Shown here: in pieces, positions 14,692 through 26,500 of the stretch | How positions within the stretch are numbered: the first letter of the stretch is position 1 | How the letters are laid out: each line of letters begins with the position of its first letter | DNA from: Danio rerio | Lineage: Eukaryota; Chordata; Actinopteri; Cypriniformes; Danionidae | Direction: 5' to 3' | Length of the DNA stretch: 64,000 nt | Assembly: GCF_049306965.1 (NCBI RefSeq) | Contig: NC_133179.1 | Coordinates: 15,454,501-15,518,500 of the forward strand | The notes under the pieces: model-generated | Databases searched by the model: none | Told to the model about the DNA's origin: nothing | The model's input: the letters and a program-made list of their open reading frames with translations, nothing else | Translations under genes and position numbers: made by a program

Positions 14692-15960
14692 TTCACTTAT
14701 TTCATGTTGTTTCAACTTAATTTTTTTTTTAAGTAATACAAAATTAAAATAGCTTAAAAGCTCATTTGATTCAATAAACCACAGTATTTGAATCCCTAAA
14801 ACACGGCTTAATGTTTTAAAACAGTGATTTTAAATGCAGCAGGCCCAGGACGTCAACATTACGTCAGATTGACATTGTACCCCAACATCATGGAAATCAG
14901 GTTAACGTCAAAACCCAATGCCTGTCCGACATGAATGTTCAACGTCAGACAGACGCTGCATTTTGGTTACTTTCCAATGCAACTCAAAACAACAAAATAT
15001 CAATGTGATGTTAGAGCTTGGCGTTGTGTGTACATTACCAATAAGACGTCTGTCAGACGTTGAATTTTGGTTGCCATACTTGACGAATAAATGTCAGTTT
15101 TTGATGTCAATATGAAATTGGTTTAAGATGTTTAACATCTTACGATGTTGTGTGTCTGCTGGGAAAAGATTGTATTTCAAATACCTTACAGAAAAAAACA
15201 CACTGACATACAAATGTATGCATTCAGAGATGTTTTAAATGGTTTTCTGTGGGGGGAAAATGCTATTAAATGTGTTCAGGACGAATCTGTTTACTAGGAT
15301 ATAGTTTGTCAACCAATTTCTGTACTCTGTAGTAGTTGTACTTAATTTAAATGGTAAAAATGTAGCAAAGGAAAGCCTTGTTTTGTGTGTTGACAAATGA
15401 AAACTACAGTATATGAATTGAATCAAATCAAACAGTGAAGTTGTGAACTCATGTTGTGGGTACCAAATGTTGTCACATATATAGCAATATTAGTAAATGT
15501 TGACTTTATGGGGACATTTGGTTACTTTTACTTATTTCAAACAAGTTTTATGTTATTTTATCTTCTGTCTTTTATCTTACTTTTTTAAAGTTATGCAAGA
15601 TTGAAATTGCTTAAAGCTAATTTGACTAACAAACCACAGCATTTCACTAAAAACATAGCTTAATCTTCTAAAACAGTGATATTAAAAGATCAAATTTTGA
15701 ATGTCTTTCTGATGAAGCATACATACTATATACAATGTATGCATTAGAGCATTCCGATATTTTAAATGGTTTTCTGGTGGGGGGAAATGCTATTAAATGT
15801 GTTTGAGATGAATCTGCTCACTGGGATATAGTTCAATAAGCAATTTCTGTACTCTGTAAGAGTTGTTTTTAATATGAATTGTAAAAATGAAGCAAAGGAA
15901 AGCCTTGTTTTGTGTGTTGACAAATGAAAACTATATGAATTGAATGAAATCAAACATTGA
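14692..15960. repeat. Local tandem duplication, two diverged copies
   Basis: Copy 1 (14,692-15,440) and copy 2 (about 15,528-15,960) share the same order of blocks, for example AAACCACAG, then CTTAAT, then AAACAGTGAT, later TGCTATTAAATGTGTT and AAAGGAAAGCCTTGTTTTGT. Copy 1 carries an extra segment of about 330 bases (14,837-15,163) that copy 2 lacks. Confidence 0.75.
14837..15163. mobile_element. Probable short TIR element inserted in duplication copy 1
   Basis: Ends resemble inverted repeats (CAGCAGGCCCAGGACGTC on the left; GTGTGTCTGCTGGG on the right), and the body has repeated ACGTC motifs. It is absent from the matching place in copy 2, so it is most simply an insertion. No coding capacity, and I do not see an unambiguous target duplication. 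Confidence 0.55.
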
Positions 15961-16862
15961 AGCAATTTCAGATTTCAGATGTGTCATGCAGTAAAGTAAA
16001 TGACAGTGCAGAAAGAGAGGAAATAGAGTGTTGTGGGTACCAAATGTCCTCCCCAGGAAAATGTCTCATAAATCACGCAGAATAAAGTATTGTGAAAATG
16101 TAAAAATGCAGATTGTTTCTTGTAGTTGGGTTTAGGGGATAGAATATACAGTTTTAATAGTATTCAAGTCATAAAGTCAAAAATATAGCTGCATAAGTGT
16201 GTGTTGTATGGCTTTCCTTCATCAGGTATTAACTGTTGAGTGTCCAGAGACCCCGTTGAGTGGACAGAACAGACTGACACGCGACTGCAGCAGCTGCTGG
16301 CTCACACAAATTCACTTTGCATGTCATCTTCAATTAAAGTCATTGTTACAGTGACTGCATGTGCGCAAGACTGCAGAATTCACTGGCAAATGATACTTTA
16401 TATGCTTGAATCAAAAATTCAGTGATATTAAAAAACATATATGTTGAAATTTTAAACTTTAATTCAATTTGAATCAATCAATTCAATAATAATTAAATAC
16501 ATTAATACACACATACTGTATATCAAACTAAATATCACACACACATATATAACACTATGATTTCAATATAACCTAGGAAAGAGCGGAGCACAACGTAACA
16601 CTTATTGGTTTTGTTCAAATAACGATCAAAGTATTGGGGTTAGACAAACCATATTTCTTTACCAATAACACACAAGCCTTTCCTTCAAATGAGCCCTGGA
16701 ATTATGATTGCCGGACCTATGGTCTCTGTGCAGTATTGCCATTTAACATCGCGTTACTTTGTGCCCCGCGCTCCCCTATATTTGCCTGTATATGACAGAC
16801 TTTGTTTATAATTTATTTACTGGTTCAACATATTTAACTATGACTAATTTAACATATAATAA

Positions 16863-16916
<54 letters not shown>

Positions 16917-17330
16917 TTATTATATATAGAATACAAGAATACAATAAACAATATACATATATAGTGGATTTACTAGGCATGTTCTAGCATAAAAGGTTCA
17001 TCTTTGTTATATTCTATTAAGGTCTGGAGAAATATCATAGTTTTTACAACAAAACTAAAGTGACTTCTAGAATCTAGAGAAAAATGTTGTTTCCATGGGG
17101 ACTCTTGTTTTATTTTTCATTTTTTTTTACCCATTTTTTATTCCTTTATATCCCTAAACATAAACATACACACACCTTCACTCCTGCTGTCTCACATCCG
17201 TACTCCCTTCTTAAGCAGCAAATCCCTGGAAAACCAGGTCTGAAATCCTTTCTCTGGAACAAAGCAAAAACACAAACAGGGCCAGGGATCGTGAGCGGTT
17301 CACACAGACTTATCGGCTGAATGCTGCGGG
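15961..17330. other. Gene-free interval with a (TA)n hairpin
   Basis: Contains a (TA)n run (about 16,866-16,914) bracketed by inverted AATAATGCATA/TATGCATTATT arms, a potential cruciform. Nothing else is recognised. Confidence 0.5.
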
Positions 17331-17770
17331 AGTTTGGCAGATGAGGGAATCTGTCCTCGTCAGGGTCTCGGCCCTACAGAATTCAATCACCACTGGCTAA
17401 TCTGGTTTATTTGGCTTGCACGGGCGCAGAGGCAATTTCCAGCTAAAGGCATTAAGGGCTTTACTTCAGCCAGGTAATTGATTGTTTGAGATGAGAGGGG
17501 GAAATTAGATAACACAAATTGATGGAGAGAGAACGGTGCCCTTCTGTTTGCTATAGTTTGATAAAGCTAATAAGGAGAAGACGAAAACCAAAGTTACGAG
17601 CGGGTGTTAAATTAATTCGGACAAACATTTAAATAGCCTTTTTGTCACTAAAATTGAGGCGCCTCTTTTCACACCACTGTCTTTAATTAAACACATTACA
17701 CTGTAATTGAGAACTGCAGGACTTACAGAATTAATCACACACCTCTGCTCTGTAACTAATATGATAGTCG
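17331..17770. other. Candidate conserved non-coding element rich in homeodomain cores
   Basis: About 440 bases free of repeats, with many TAATTG/TAATTA-class cores (GGTAATTGATTG, AAATTAATTC, TTTAATTAAAC, TGTAATTGAG, GAATTAATCAC) and no convincing open frame. The density of such cores in otherwise balanced sequence suggests a developmental enhancer. This is inferred; conservation was not tested. Confidence 0.35.
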
Positions 17771-18679
17771 GTGGGATTATAGTGCATTGAAATGCTTAAC
17801 TTACATTACCCAGTTGTACATCTCACAAAAAAAAAATTGTGGTTAATTATTTCAACTTATTGTTTTGAATACACTTCTATAATGTGTCCATCTAACAAGG
17901 CATTTTAAGAGTATTTGTCTTGGAATCAGCAATCATCTAACATAAGTTAACAATGACAAAACTAAAATTAAAGAGATTTCAGCCATAAATGAAAATTTTG
18001 TCACGATTTACTCTGCCATAAGTGGTTCCAAACTTTCATGAGCAATTCTTTCTTCTGTTGAAAACAAAAGAAGATATTTGAAGAAATTTAAAAACAAATA
18101 AGGTGTAGATCTGTTTTAGTTCAGGACTCTGGGCAGGCCATTTCATTATTTCAATGTTTTCAGCTTCAAGGAAGAGTTTAATCTGTGTGACGGGGATTCA
18201 TTCCTGTTTAAAAACAAACACTAATGGAAGTCAATAGTTCAACACTCTAGCAACCCCATTTAATGTCCTAACAACAGCACAGAAACAATGTAGCTACCAT
18301 CTAAAAGACCATAACAGCTACACAGGAACACCTTAATGCCCACACAGAGACGCTTAACGACCTCATAGGAACATCTTAGAAATAATCCATAGCAATCGAA
18401 TAGCAGCACCATTTGAACCCAACCTGTATTCTAAAATATTGTGGCTGAAGCTATCAAACTGACATTAACAGAAGGCTGCAAAAAAAATCATGCTTTAATA
18501 AAAAAAAAAAGCTTTTACAGTGGATTAACCTGAACAAATTAATTGTTCACCAAAATAATAACAACATACGCTAGGAAATAAGCATAGTTAATTTTGATCA
18601 TTCAAAATTGTAAAGAATTTTAGTTGTGGTTCTACCATGCAAGTAAAAAACAGTGATCAAAATTAGGAAATGGGTAGGA

Positions 18680-19120
18680 AGTTTTCAGCTCAGGTTTGGC
18701 TCAGGACTCTGGGCAGGCCATTTCATTATTTCAATGTTTTCAGCTTTAAGGAAGAGTTTAACCTGTGTGACAGGGGGTTTCTTGTCCTGTGTGAAAAGTG
18801 CTGGATGAAAAATATTGTTGCTGACGTAACTTCTCAAAAAACAAAAACATTTGGATTCATTGTCATGTTTCTGTATAAGAGCCCATCTCATGCTACAGAA
18901 ACCGACACCAAACCACGTCACTTAACCTCCACTTTACTGACTTCTACATACACTTTGGGTCCAGTCTTGCCCCAGGTTGAGGACAAACATAATTTCCCAT
19001 TGGGCTTGCTTTACAAGAAAAAATTGCTTTCATCAGTAATGATCAGATGGTCCAGATTCGCACATCAAGAAAGATCCCAGTTCAGTTCTGAAATGGAGAT
19101 CTCACTTTAAAAGTGTTCTA
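18680..19120 (-). mobile_element. Tc1/mariner transposase remnant
   Basis: Read on the minus strand, the region gives a TDES-N-FFL segment (about 19,010-19,050) and a WPAQSPEPN motif (about 18,690-18,715). These correspond to the second and third catalytic neighbourhoods of Tc1 transposases (usual forms SDE-F and [11 protein letters not shown]). Several stops and frame changes interrupt it, so it is a dead DNA transposon. No clear terminal inverted repeats were found. Confidence 0.65.
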
Positions 19121-19219
19121 AACGTGGATCATTTTTGGCAGAAAGCAGCACCCTGCCTCTTAAGTGAACGCATCTTCATGCAAAACAAGGCTGAGCAAGA
19201 AAAATCTTATTTACAGTGT

Positions 19220-19660
19220 GCAAGCTGATGCAAAATTCCCTCTTGCGAGCTCCGTATTTATAAACCATATGGATCTTAGTGCGTTGCATTAGTAAAGGGC
19301 TCCTGCTGTAAATGGAAGGTCAGTGCGCAGCAGCTGGGCAGTGCCGGCCTCTCCCGTCCCAGCTGGAAACACTTACCCACCGAATGGACCAAGCCACTCC
19401 AAACAACCACCCACAAGTATCTGCCCTTTTCTGCTTTGTGTTCTAATATAGCGCTATTGATTTTATGTTTCCCTGTGAGGAAAAGAATCTGGCTTTTTGG
19501 AGTCCATTAATGACAGCTTGCATCTTGCTGGAGAGACCAAATGGAAGAGAGAAACTGGAGGGGGAATGAAGCTTTTAAACTTGAAAAATGACGCAAGAGC
19601 AGTCGGTGAAACACAATGCATTAGCATGTTCAAATATGACTACAAAGGCCACATTAGCTG
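19220..19660. other. Candidate non-coding conserved block
   Basis: Balanced, repeat-free sequence without a credible coding frame. Includes paired CAGCTGGG-type E-boxes (about 19,328-19,370). Candidate regulatory sequence only. Confidence 0.2.
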
Positions 19661-20490
19661 ATGAGGAACATTGTGAAATATCAAGGGTTTCAGTCAGTAG
19701 TATGATCATTTAATAAAAAAATATTGGTCTTTATATGCACTTAATAAATTGACTTAAACATCATACTTGGACGATTCGGTTTTAATCCAGTTACATCAGA
19801 TAACAGTTTGCTGGAGGGAAAGATTATTTTGAAAAACAACGATAGCTAATTCTATTTATTGTTTGTTTACTTATTAAACTAGGAACGTCCCATTGAGATA
19901 CAATATCTCTCCTACCAGGGAGTCCTAGTCAAGACATATGCATTTATAAAACCAATAAAATCATAACATGTCACCATTTGAAACGACCCGGTATTCTAAA
20001 ATATTGTAAAATAATGTGTTAAACTGACATTATCAGAAGAACGGGGGGGAACACACTTTAATAAAAAAAAGATTTTTCAGTGGATTAACCTAAGCGAATT
20101 AATTGTTCACCTAATTAATAACAACATACGCTTGGAAATAATCATTGTAAATTTTTATAATTCAAAATGTTAAAGAATTTTAGTTGTGGTTCTACCATGC
20201 AAGTAAAAAACAGTGATCAAAATAAGGAAAGGGGAAGGAAGTGTTAAGATCAGGTTTGGCTCAGGACTCTGGGCAGGCCATTGCATTATTTCAATGTTTT
20301 CAGCTTCAAGGAAGAGTTTAATCTGTGTGATGGGGATTCATTCCTGTTTAAAAACAGAAACTACTGGAAGTCAGTAGTGTACCACTCTAGCAACCCTATT
20401 TAACGTCCTAGCAACAGCACAGAAACACTGTAGCTACCATCCAAAAGACTATAGCAGCTACACAGGAACACCTTCATGACTATATTGAAA

Positions 20491-21379
20491 ATTATAACAT
20501 GAAATTCATGAGAAGTGCTGCATTGCATACTAAGTGGAGTCTTTGAGGTTATACTGTAAGTTAAAAAAACAACTATGTTAGCTAATTTTCTAAATAAGAG
20601 GTATTCAAACCCTGGGATTACAAGAAAATTGGGACGTCACATTAAACTGTAAATATAAATTACCTTATTATTTAATGAAAAATAAAGAATCAAACATTTT
20701 ATCAGGACAAATAAACAGCATTAAACTAACAAGAAAAGCAAACTAAATTATTTATTGTATTAGATCGATTGCTATATGATTATTAAAACAATGCGGCATT
20801 CTTCTAATCATACATTTGTACAGCAGTCTAGATGAAAATGATTGTGGTAAAATTGGGTTTACATTCGCACATTTGTTTATTTTTGAACAGTGACAACTTG
20901 TGACACGGTGTTTACCGCGCTAATTTGAATATTGGCGTCAAAACAAATTTTAATTGAGAATAATGTACTTTGAAATTAGCTGCTAATATGATTTCCCCAT
21001 TTAGAATTTACAAAGAATACTTTTCTGAGATTATATTCAGGAGAATGTACGAGCATAAACCCAATAAACTTCAATATGACATTGATTACATTCAGTTTCA
21101 GTCATGCTTCTTTGCTCGCAGACTGACTTAAAAGTATGTTTTACATCCTAATTAGATTTAGTGAGTCAGTATGGTTTTGAGTATGCTCTTATTTAGCAAG
21201 TGTTTTAAGAGACAACCAGATTACTATTAAAACAAATCATACCAGATTCCTTCTGCTTGTATCTGTTATTGAGAGGTGCTGGCATTGCTGAAAAACACGG
21301 GAACAACAAACAACATTTGAAGCATGTGGAACATTTGTGAATGACATTGTGCTGGTGTCACCTAGTGGATGGCACCGGC
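20491..21379. other. Gene-free interval
   Basis: AT-rich. A non-repetitive patch at about 20,880-21,130 has several TAATT-type cores but no coding potential. Confidence 0.4.
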
Positions 21380-21685
21380 AGTGCAGATAACATAGTCGAG
21401 ATTCATTCATTCGTTCATTCACTTTCCTTTGGCTTGGATGCCCCTCCATTCGCAACCCAGAACTGGGAAACACCTATACATTCACACATTTACACACACA
21501 TACATTACAGCCATTTTAGTTTAATTCACCTACAGTGCATGTCTTTGAACTGAAGCACCTGGAAGAAACCCACGCCAACACTGGGAGAACATACAAAATC
21601 CACACAGAAACACTAACTCGAACTCGAAACAGCAACCTTCTTGCTGTGAGGCGACAGTGCTAACCACTGAGCCACTGAAATAGAC
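21380..21685 (-). mobile_element. DANA-type SINE, minus orientation
   Basis: Reverse complement of the family seen at 6,335. In plus-strand order it shows CATTCATTCGTTCATTC, CGCAACCCA-AACTGGGAAAC, CACATACA, TTCACCTACAGTGCATGTCT, AACCCACGCCAACACTGGGA, then CTTGCTGTGAGGCGACAGTG and TAACCACTGAGCCACTG (the tRNA-like head). It is nearly full length, including the distal part missing from the other copy. Confidence 0.85.
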
Positions 21686-22345
21686 ATAATAACTTAAACG
21701 TACACTTAAATTGTTTTTATTTACTTTATTGTCGTGAAAATTGGTCTTTAACAACAGCAGAATCAAAACATATAAAGTATAAAAACTGTATAAGCTCTAA
21801 CAGGTCTCATCAGGAAGATGTAAAACATCAAAAATGATAATAAAAGTAATTTTGGTCAAGCTTAGATATATAGATGCAAATAATTAGGAGCTGATTGCAA
21901 TGAGAAGGAGAAACTAAAATGTTCTGTACTGTTAGATATAAAGGAATGAATATAATTTTTTTTTAGATAATGCATAAAAGATTTTCTTTAAAGCATTACT
22001 GAAACAACAATTATTCACCGATACCAAATTATTCATATTTTTGTGCAAGTTTATGAATATATATACATTTATGAATATATGCTTGATGTCAAAGACGAAA
22101 CTGTGTTAACTGGAGACACAAAAGGCACTAAATCCTACAAATGAAACATATACCAGATTACCATTATGACATCCTTTAGGAATACACATGACACCTGACA
22201 TTTATTTACATATACCTCGAAATATCATCACATACGCAACCTCACATACAGAAATTCACTGGCTGCTATGATTTCTGACACAACCGACATCCACAATCCT
22301 TTGGAGACTATTAGCTTTTTTTTTTTGCCTTCCAAGCTTTTATTA

Positions 22346-22376
<31 letters not shown>

Positions 22377-22851
22377 ACTTTAAGCTTTCAAATCAATGAA
22401 ACTTTTTTTATTGACCTTAGTCGTGATTAAACAACGAACACATTTTTTTCATGAAGTTAACTTAAATGCCTAATTTTTCACTTATGAAATATTAAAAAAT
22501 AATATCTGACAAAGACCTATAGACTACACTTTAAAACAAAACTACGCAACTTAAGCTCCTATTTGTTTGGGAACAAATAAGGAAAAGAAATGCTCAAAGT
22601 GCGTTACACTTTTTATAATATGTGTTAAAATACTCTATATACAAATCCCCATAACTTTTTGTTGATAGTTTGCTCTCACACAGGCCATACAAGATGTAAA
22701 TGTGCAGTTTCTTTAGCAGAACATTAAATAAGGAACCATGTTCCTTGACGAAGCATAAAATGCAAGTAAATATCAATTCAAGAGTAGAAAAAAAATACAG
22801 CAAAACAAGGGTAATACACAAGTATCCTGGTAATACAGAGAGGTCTTAAAG
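21686..22851. other. Gene-free interval
   Basis: AT-rich. Contains an (ATT)n run (22,338-22,375). No gene or further named repeat recognised. Confidence 0.45.
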
Positions 22852-23045
22852 CACAGGTGTCAACTCCAGCTCCTGGATGGCCACAGCTCTGCAGAGTTTA
22901 GTTTCAACTCTAATTAAACACACCTGATCAAACCAATTGAGTCCTTCAGTTTTGTTTGAAACCTACAGGTAAGTATGCTGGAGTTGGGTTGGAACTAAAC
23001 TGTGCAGAGCTGCGGCCCTCCAGGGAACTGGATTTGACACCTGTG
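22852..23045. mobile_element. hAT-type MITE with perfect 8-bp target duplication
   Basis: Termini CACAGGTGTCAA and TTGACACCTGTG are perfect 12-bp inverted repeats, and the arms stay similar inward (CTCTGCAGAGTTTAGTT against AACTAAACTGTGCAGAG). The flanks are identical octamers TCTTAAAG (22,844-22,851 and 23,046-23,053). At 194 bp it is too short to code. Confidence 0.9.
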
Positions 23046-23053
23046 TCTTAAAG

Positions 23054-23560
23054 GAACACTCCTCTTTTTTTTGCAAATAAGCTCATTTTACAACTCTCTT
23101 CGAGTTAAACAATTGAGTTTTACCATTTTTTTATCCATTCACCCAATCTCTGGGTCTAGCAGTTTTAGTTTAGCTTAGCTTAGCATAAATCATTGAATCA
23201 GAATAGACCGTTAGCATCTAATTTAATTAAAAAAAAATTAAAAAAGAAGAATTTTCCTATTTAAATCTTAACTCTTCTGTAGTTACATCGTGCACTAAGA
23301 AATTTTTTTTTATTTTCTAGGTCGAAACTCCTCAAAAGGTTTAATGAGATGCTAATGGTCTGATTTGATTCAATGATTTGTGCTAAGCTAAGCTAAAAGT
23401 GCTTTTTCCAGATCCAGGGATATGCTGAATTGATTAAAAATGGTGAAATTAAAGTAAAATCACTGAAAATCTCCTTCAGTTTTCTTAGAAACACACAAAA
23501 AAGACAAGCACATCCTACATGGCCTGAGGCTGAGTAAATAAACAACAATTATTTTAGTAT
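23054..23560. mobile_element. Long imperfect palindromic repeat next to the zinc-finger gene 3' end
   Basis: Two arms are reverse complements: TTAGCTTAGCTTAGCATAAA then TCATTGAATCAGA and GACCGTTAGCATCT on the left; AGATGCTAATGGTCTGA, TTCAATGATTTGTGCTAAGC on the right. It begins AAAGGAACACTCCTC. The 3' UTR of the zinc-finger gene probably runs through it; a minus-strand AATAAA lies at 23,309-23,314. Confidence 0.65.
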
Positions 23561-23570
23561 TTTTGGTGAA

Positions 23571-26500
23571 CTATTCATTGGATTTCTTGCTTTCGGGTTT
23601 CTTTTGCATGTGAGTCTGGAAGTGCACTTTCAGATGATACGGCTGCGGAAATCTCTTCCCGCAATCCAAGCACTCGAAGGGCTTTTCCCCCGAATGAATC
23701 CGCAGGTGCCTCTTGAGATGGGACGAACTGTAGAAACTCTTGTCGCATTGGGAACAGGAATAGGGCCGTACGCCGGTGTGCTGCCTCATGTGGACCTGCA
23801 GGTAGCAGGCCTGCGTAAAGCTCTTTTCACAGTCGGTGCACTGGAACGGTTTGTGCCCCGTGTGGTAGCGCTGGTGCTTCAGCAGCTCACCAAAAGTTAA
23901 AAAGCCCTTCCCGCAGTCTGAGCAAAGGAACGGTCTTTCTCCGGTGTGTGTGAGTTTGTGCCGGATTAAGCTGGACTTGAACGCGAACAACTTATCGCAT
24001 GTGGGGCATTTGAAAGACTTCTCCGCTTGCGATTGGGAGCAAACACACTTTTCCGTACTGGAGTGACACTGTGTGCAATGCTCTGGGTTACCTTTAGAGT
24101 GTTTTTTCTGGTGCGTCGTCAAAGCTCCGGGATATAAAAACCCCTTTCCGCAGTCTAAACAACGGTATGGTCTATCTTCAGTATGAGTGCGTTTATGGGC
24201 CGAAAGAGCACCGCGATATTTAAAACCCTTTCCACAGGTACAAACGAAGGGTCTTTCGGACTCGTGCGTCAACATGTGCTGTTTGTAAGAGGTCGAGCAG
24301 ATGAAGGTGGACTTGCATTTGGAGCAATTATAGGATTGCTTCTCTTCGTGGATTTGCTTGTGTCTTTTAAGAGCCGCTTGACTGCTGAGCTTCTTCCCGC
24401 AGGCGGTGCATTGATTCAAGGTTTCTTCGGGATGGGTTCTGTGATGGTTTCTCCTGGCGCTGAGTGAGCTGAAGGTTTCTCTGCAGTAGAGACAGCTGTA
24501 GCTCTTTTGTCGAGTGTTTTCCTCAGCATCATCTTGCGATGATGTTTCAGGAGCAGGTCCATGCTGATGCGCGGCTTGGGAACGGGAGAAACTCTTGCTG
24601 CGTTTAGATACGGGATGCTTTTTGGAGTGAATCCGCTGGTGAGCTTTCAATAAGAAAGAGAATCGGTAGCTTCGGCCACAGACATCACATTTACAGGACA
24701 AACTGGGATCAGCGGCGGTCTCGGTTTCCGTAACCTCAGTGGAATGGACTTTCTTTACATGCTCCCTAAGGTTTTCCTCTTTAGAGTTAGTGAACGGGCA
24801 ATGCGAGCAGGAGAGGAGCTTGGAAGGACCTTCTATAAGCAGAGATTGGCATTATTATAATCAGCCATGGATATTGTGTGTTTATATGTATGTTATGACT
24901 TCAAAATAAATACTGGAGTGTTGAGAAAGAAGCTTACCTGTGTTTTCAGAGGCATGATCAGACTTGTCCAACTCCTCACGCCTAAAAACATTTAACAATA
25001 TCAACTGTTGTAGGTTGAAAGGCAATTATCACAGCGCAAAGCATTCTGAGTTGATAGGACACAGGAACCTGGATCTATATACAGTTGAAGTCAGAATTAT
25101 TAGCCCCCCTTTGAATAATTTTTTCTTTTTGTAAATATTTCCTATATAGCGTTCAACAGAGCAGCTAAATTTTCACAGTATGTCTAATAATATTTTTTCT
25201 TCTTATTTGTCTTTTTTTTCTTATTTTTTGTCTTATTTGTTTTATTTTGGCTAGAATAAAAGCATTTTTATTTTTTATGAACCATTTTAAGGTCAAAATT
25301 ATTAGCCCCTTTAAGCTATTTTTATTTTTTTTGATAGTCTACAGAACAAACCACCATTATACAATAACTTGCCTAATTATCCTAACCTGCCTAGTTACCC
25401 TAATTAACCAAGTGAAGTCTTTAAATGTCACTTTAAGCTGTATAGAAGTGTCTTGAAGAATATCTAGTCAAATATTATTTACTTTCATCATGGCAAAGAT
25501 AAAATAAATCAGTTATTAGTAATGAGTTATTAAAACTATTATGTTTAGAAATGTTTTGAAAAAAAATCTTCTCTCCGTTAAGCAGAAATTGGGGGGGGGG
25601 GGGGGGGATTAACAGGGGGGCTAATAATTCTGACTTCAACTGTATTTATACTTATCGGCAATAAACTCTAAGCTCTCGCACTACAAATTAAGAAAAAAAG
25701 TTTGCATGGAAATGTTTTCTTGTTGCAGTTCATTAATAAGTTCACTTACGGTTGAGCTGATTCATTTATTTGATCTGCATCCTCTGCATTATGAGCTGAT
25801 TCCTTTGTTTGATCCGCTTCTTCTGCATCTGTGCTCGGCTTCTCAAGCTCTACTTCAGCACTAGAGACAGAATATTGTGCAATGGATATTTTCAGCTTCT
25901 CAGTCACATATAACATTCATAGAGGTATCTACATGTTAGTGCCTTTCATTAGTAATTGTAAGATGTCTTTCAAAAGACTTTATTATATATCGGTCTGCTT
26001 TTTCTGTGAAGATTTACATTGGTTTATATTGTGCACTCCTGAGTGTGTCCAAAAAACAAGGTGGAATGCAACTCGCCATGATGTACATTTCTTATTGCTC
26101 ATACTTATAAACGTATTAAGGAATATGTATCATAGGCATGAGTTACTAAATGATTGTCTTTCATTCCTCATTTAAGTTGTTCTGAATCTGTAAGATTTTA
26201 TAAAATATTACTTTTTGTAATATATTATATCCCCGATATTATACAAATTAACTTTTATGTCAAAATGTGACCCTGGACCACAAAACCTGCCATAATTTTG
26301 GAAATACGCTTTCTATTGATGTATGTTTGTTATGATGTGGCAATATTTGGCCATCTATTCATCATCTGGAATCTGTGGGTTCAAAGAAATCAAGATATTT
26401 TGAGAAGATTTCCTTTAAAGTTGTCTACATTCAAATCAAGATATATTAATAATCAAAAATTAAGTTTTACATGTTTATGATAGGACATTTACATAATGTC

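Larger units (their letters stand above)
18115..20490. repeat. Duplicated blocks containing pieces of a Tc1-like element
   Basis: Two blocks recur. Block A (18,416-18,690 and 19,978-20,260) starts near TATTCTAAAATATTG. Block B (18,170-18,400 and 20,310-20,485) has ACTCTAGCAACCC and GGAACACCTT. Between them lies the same Tc1-derived segment (CTCAGGACTCTGGGCAGGCC), present three times (about 18,120, 18,700 and 20,258). This implies tandem or repeated segmental duplication. Confidence 0.7.

Noticed and set aside
23604-24467. Plus-strand frames opposite the zinc-finger exon
   Set aside because: Antisense shadows of the C2H2 coding sequence; the minus strand has the repeated finger motifs.
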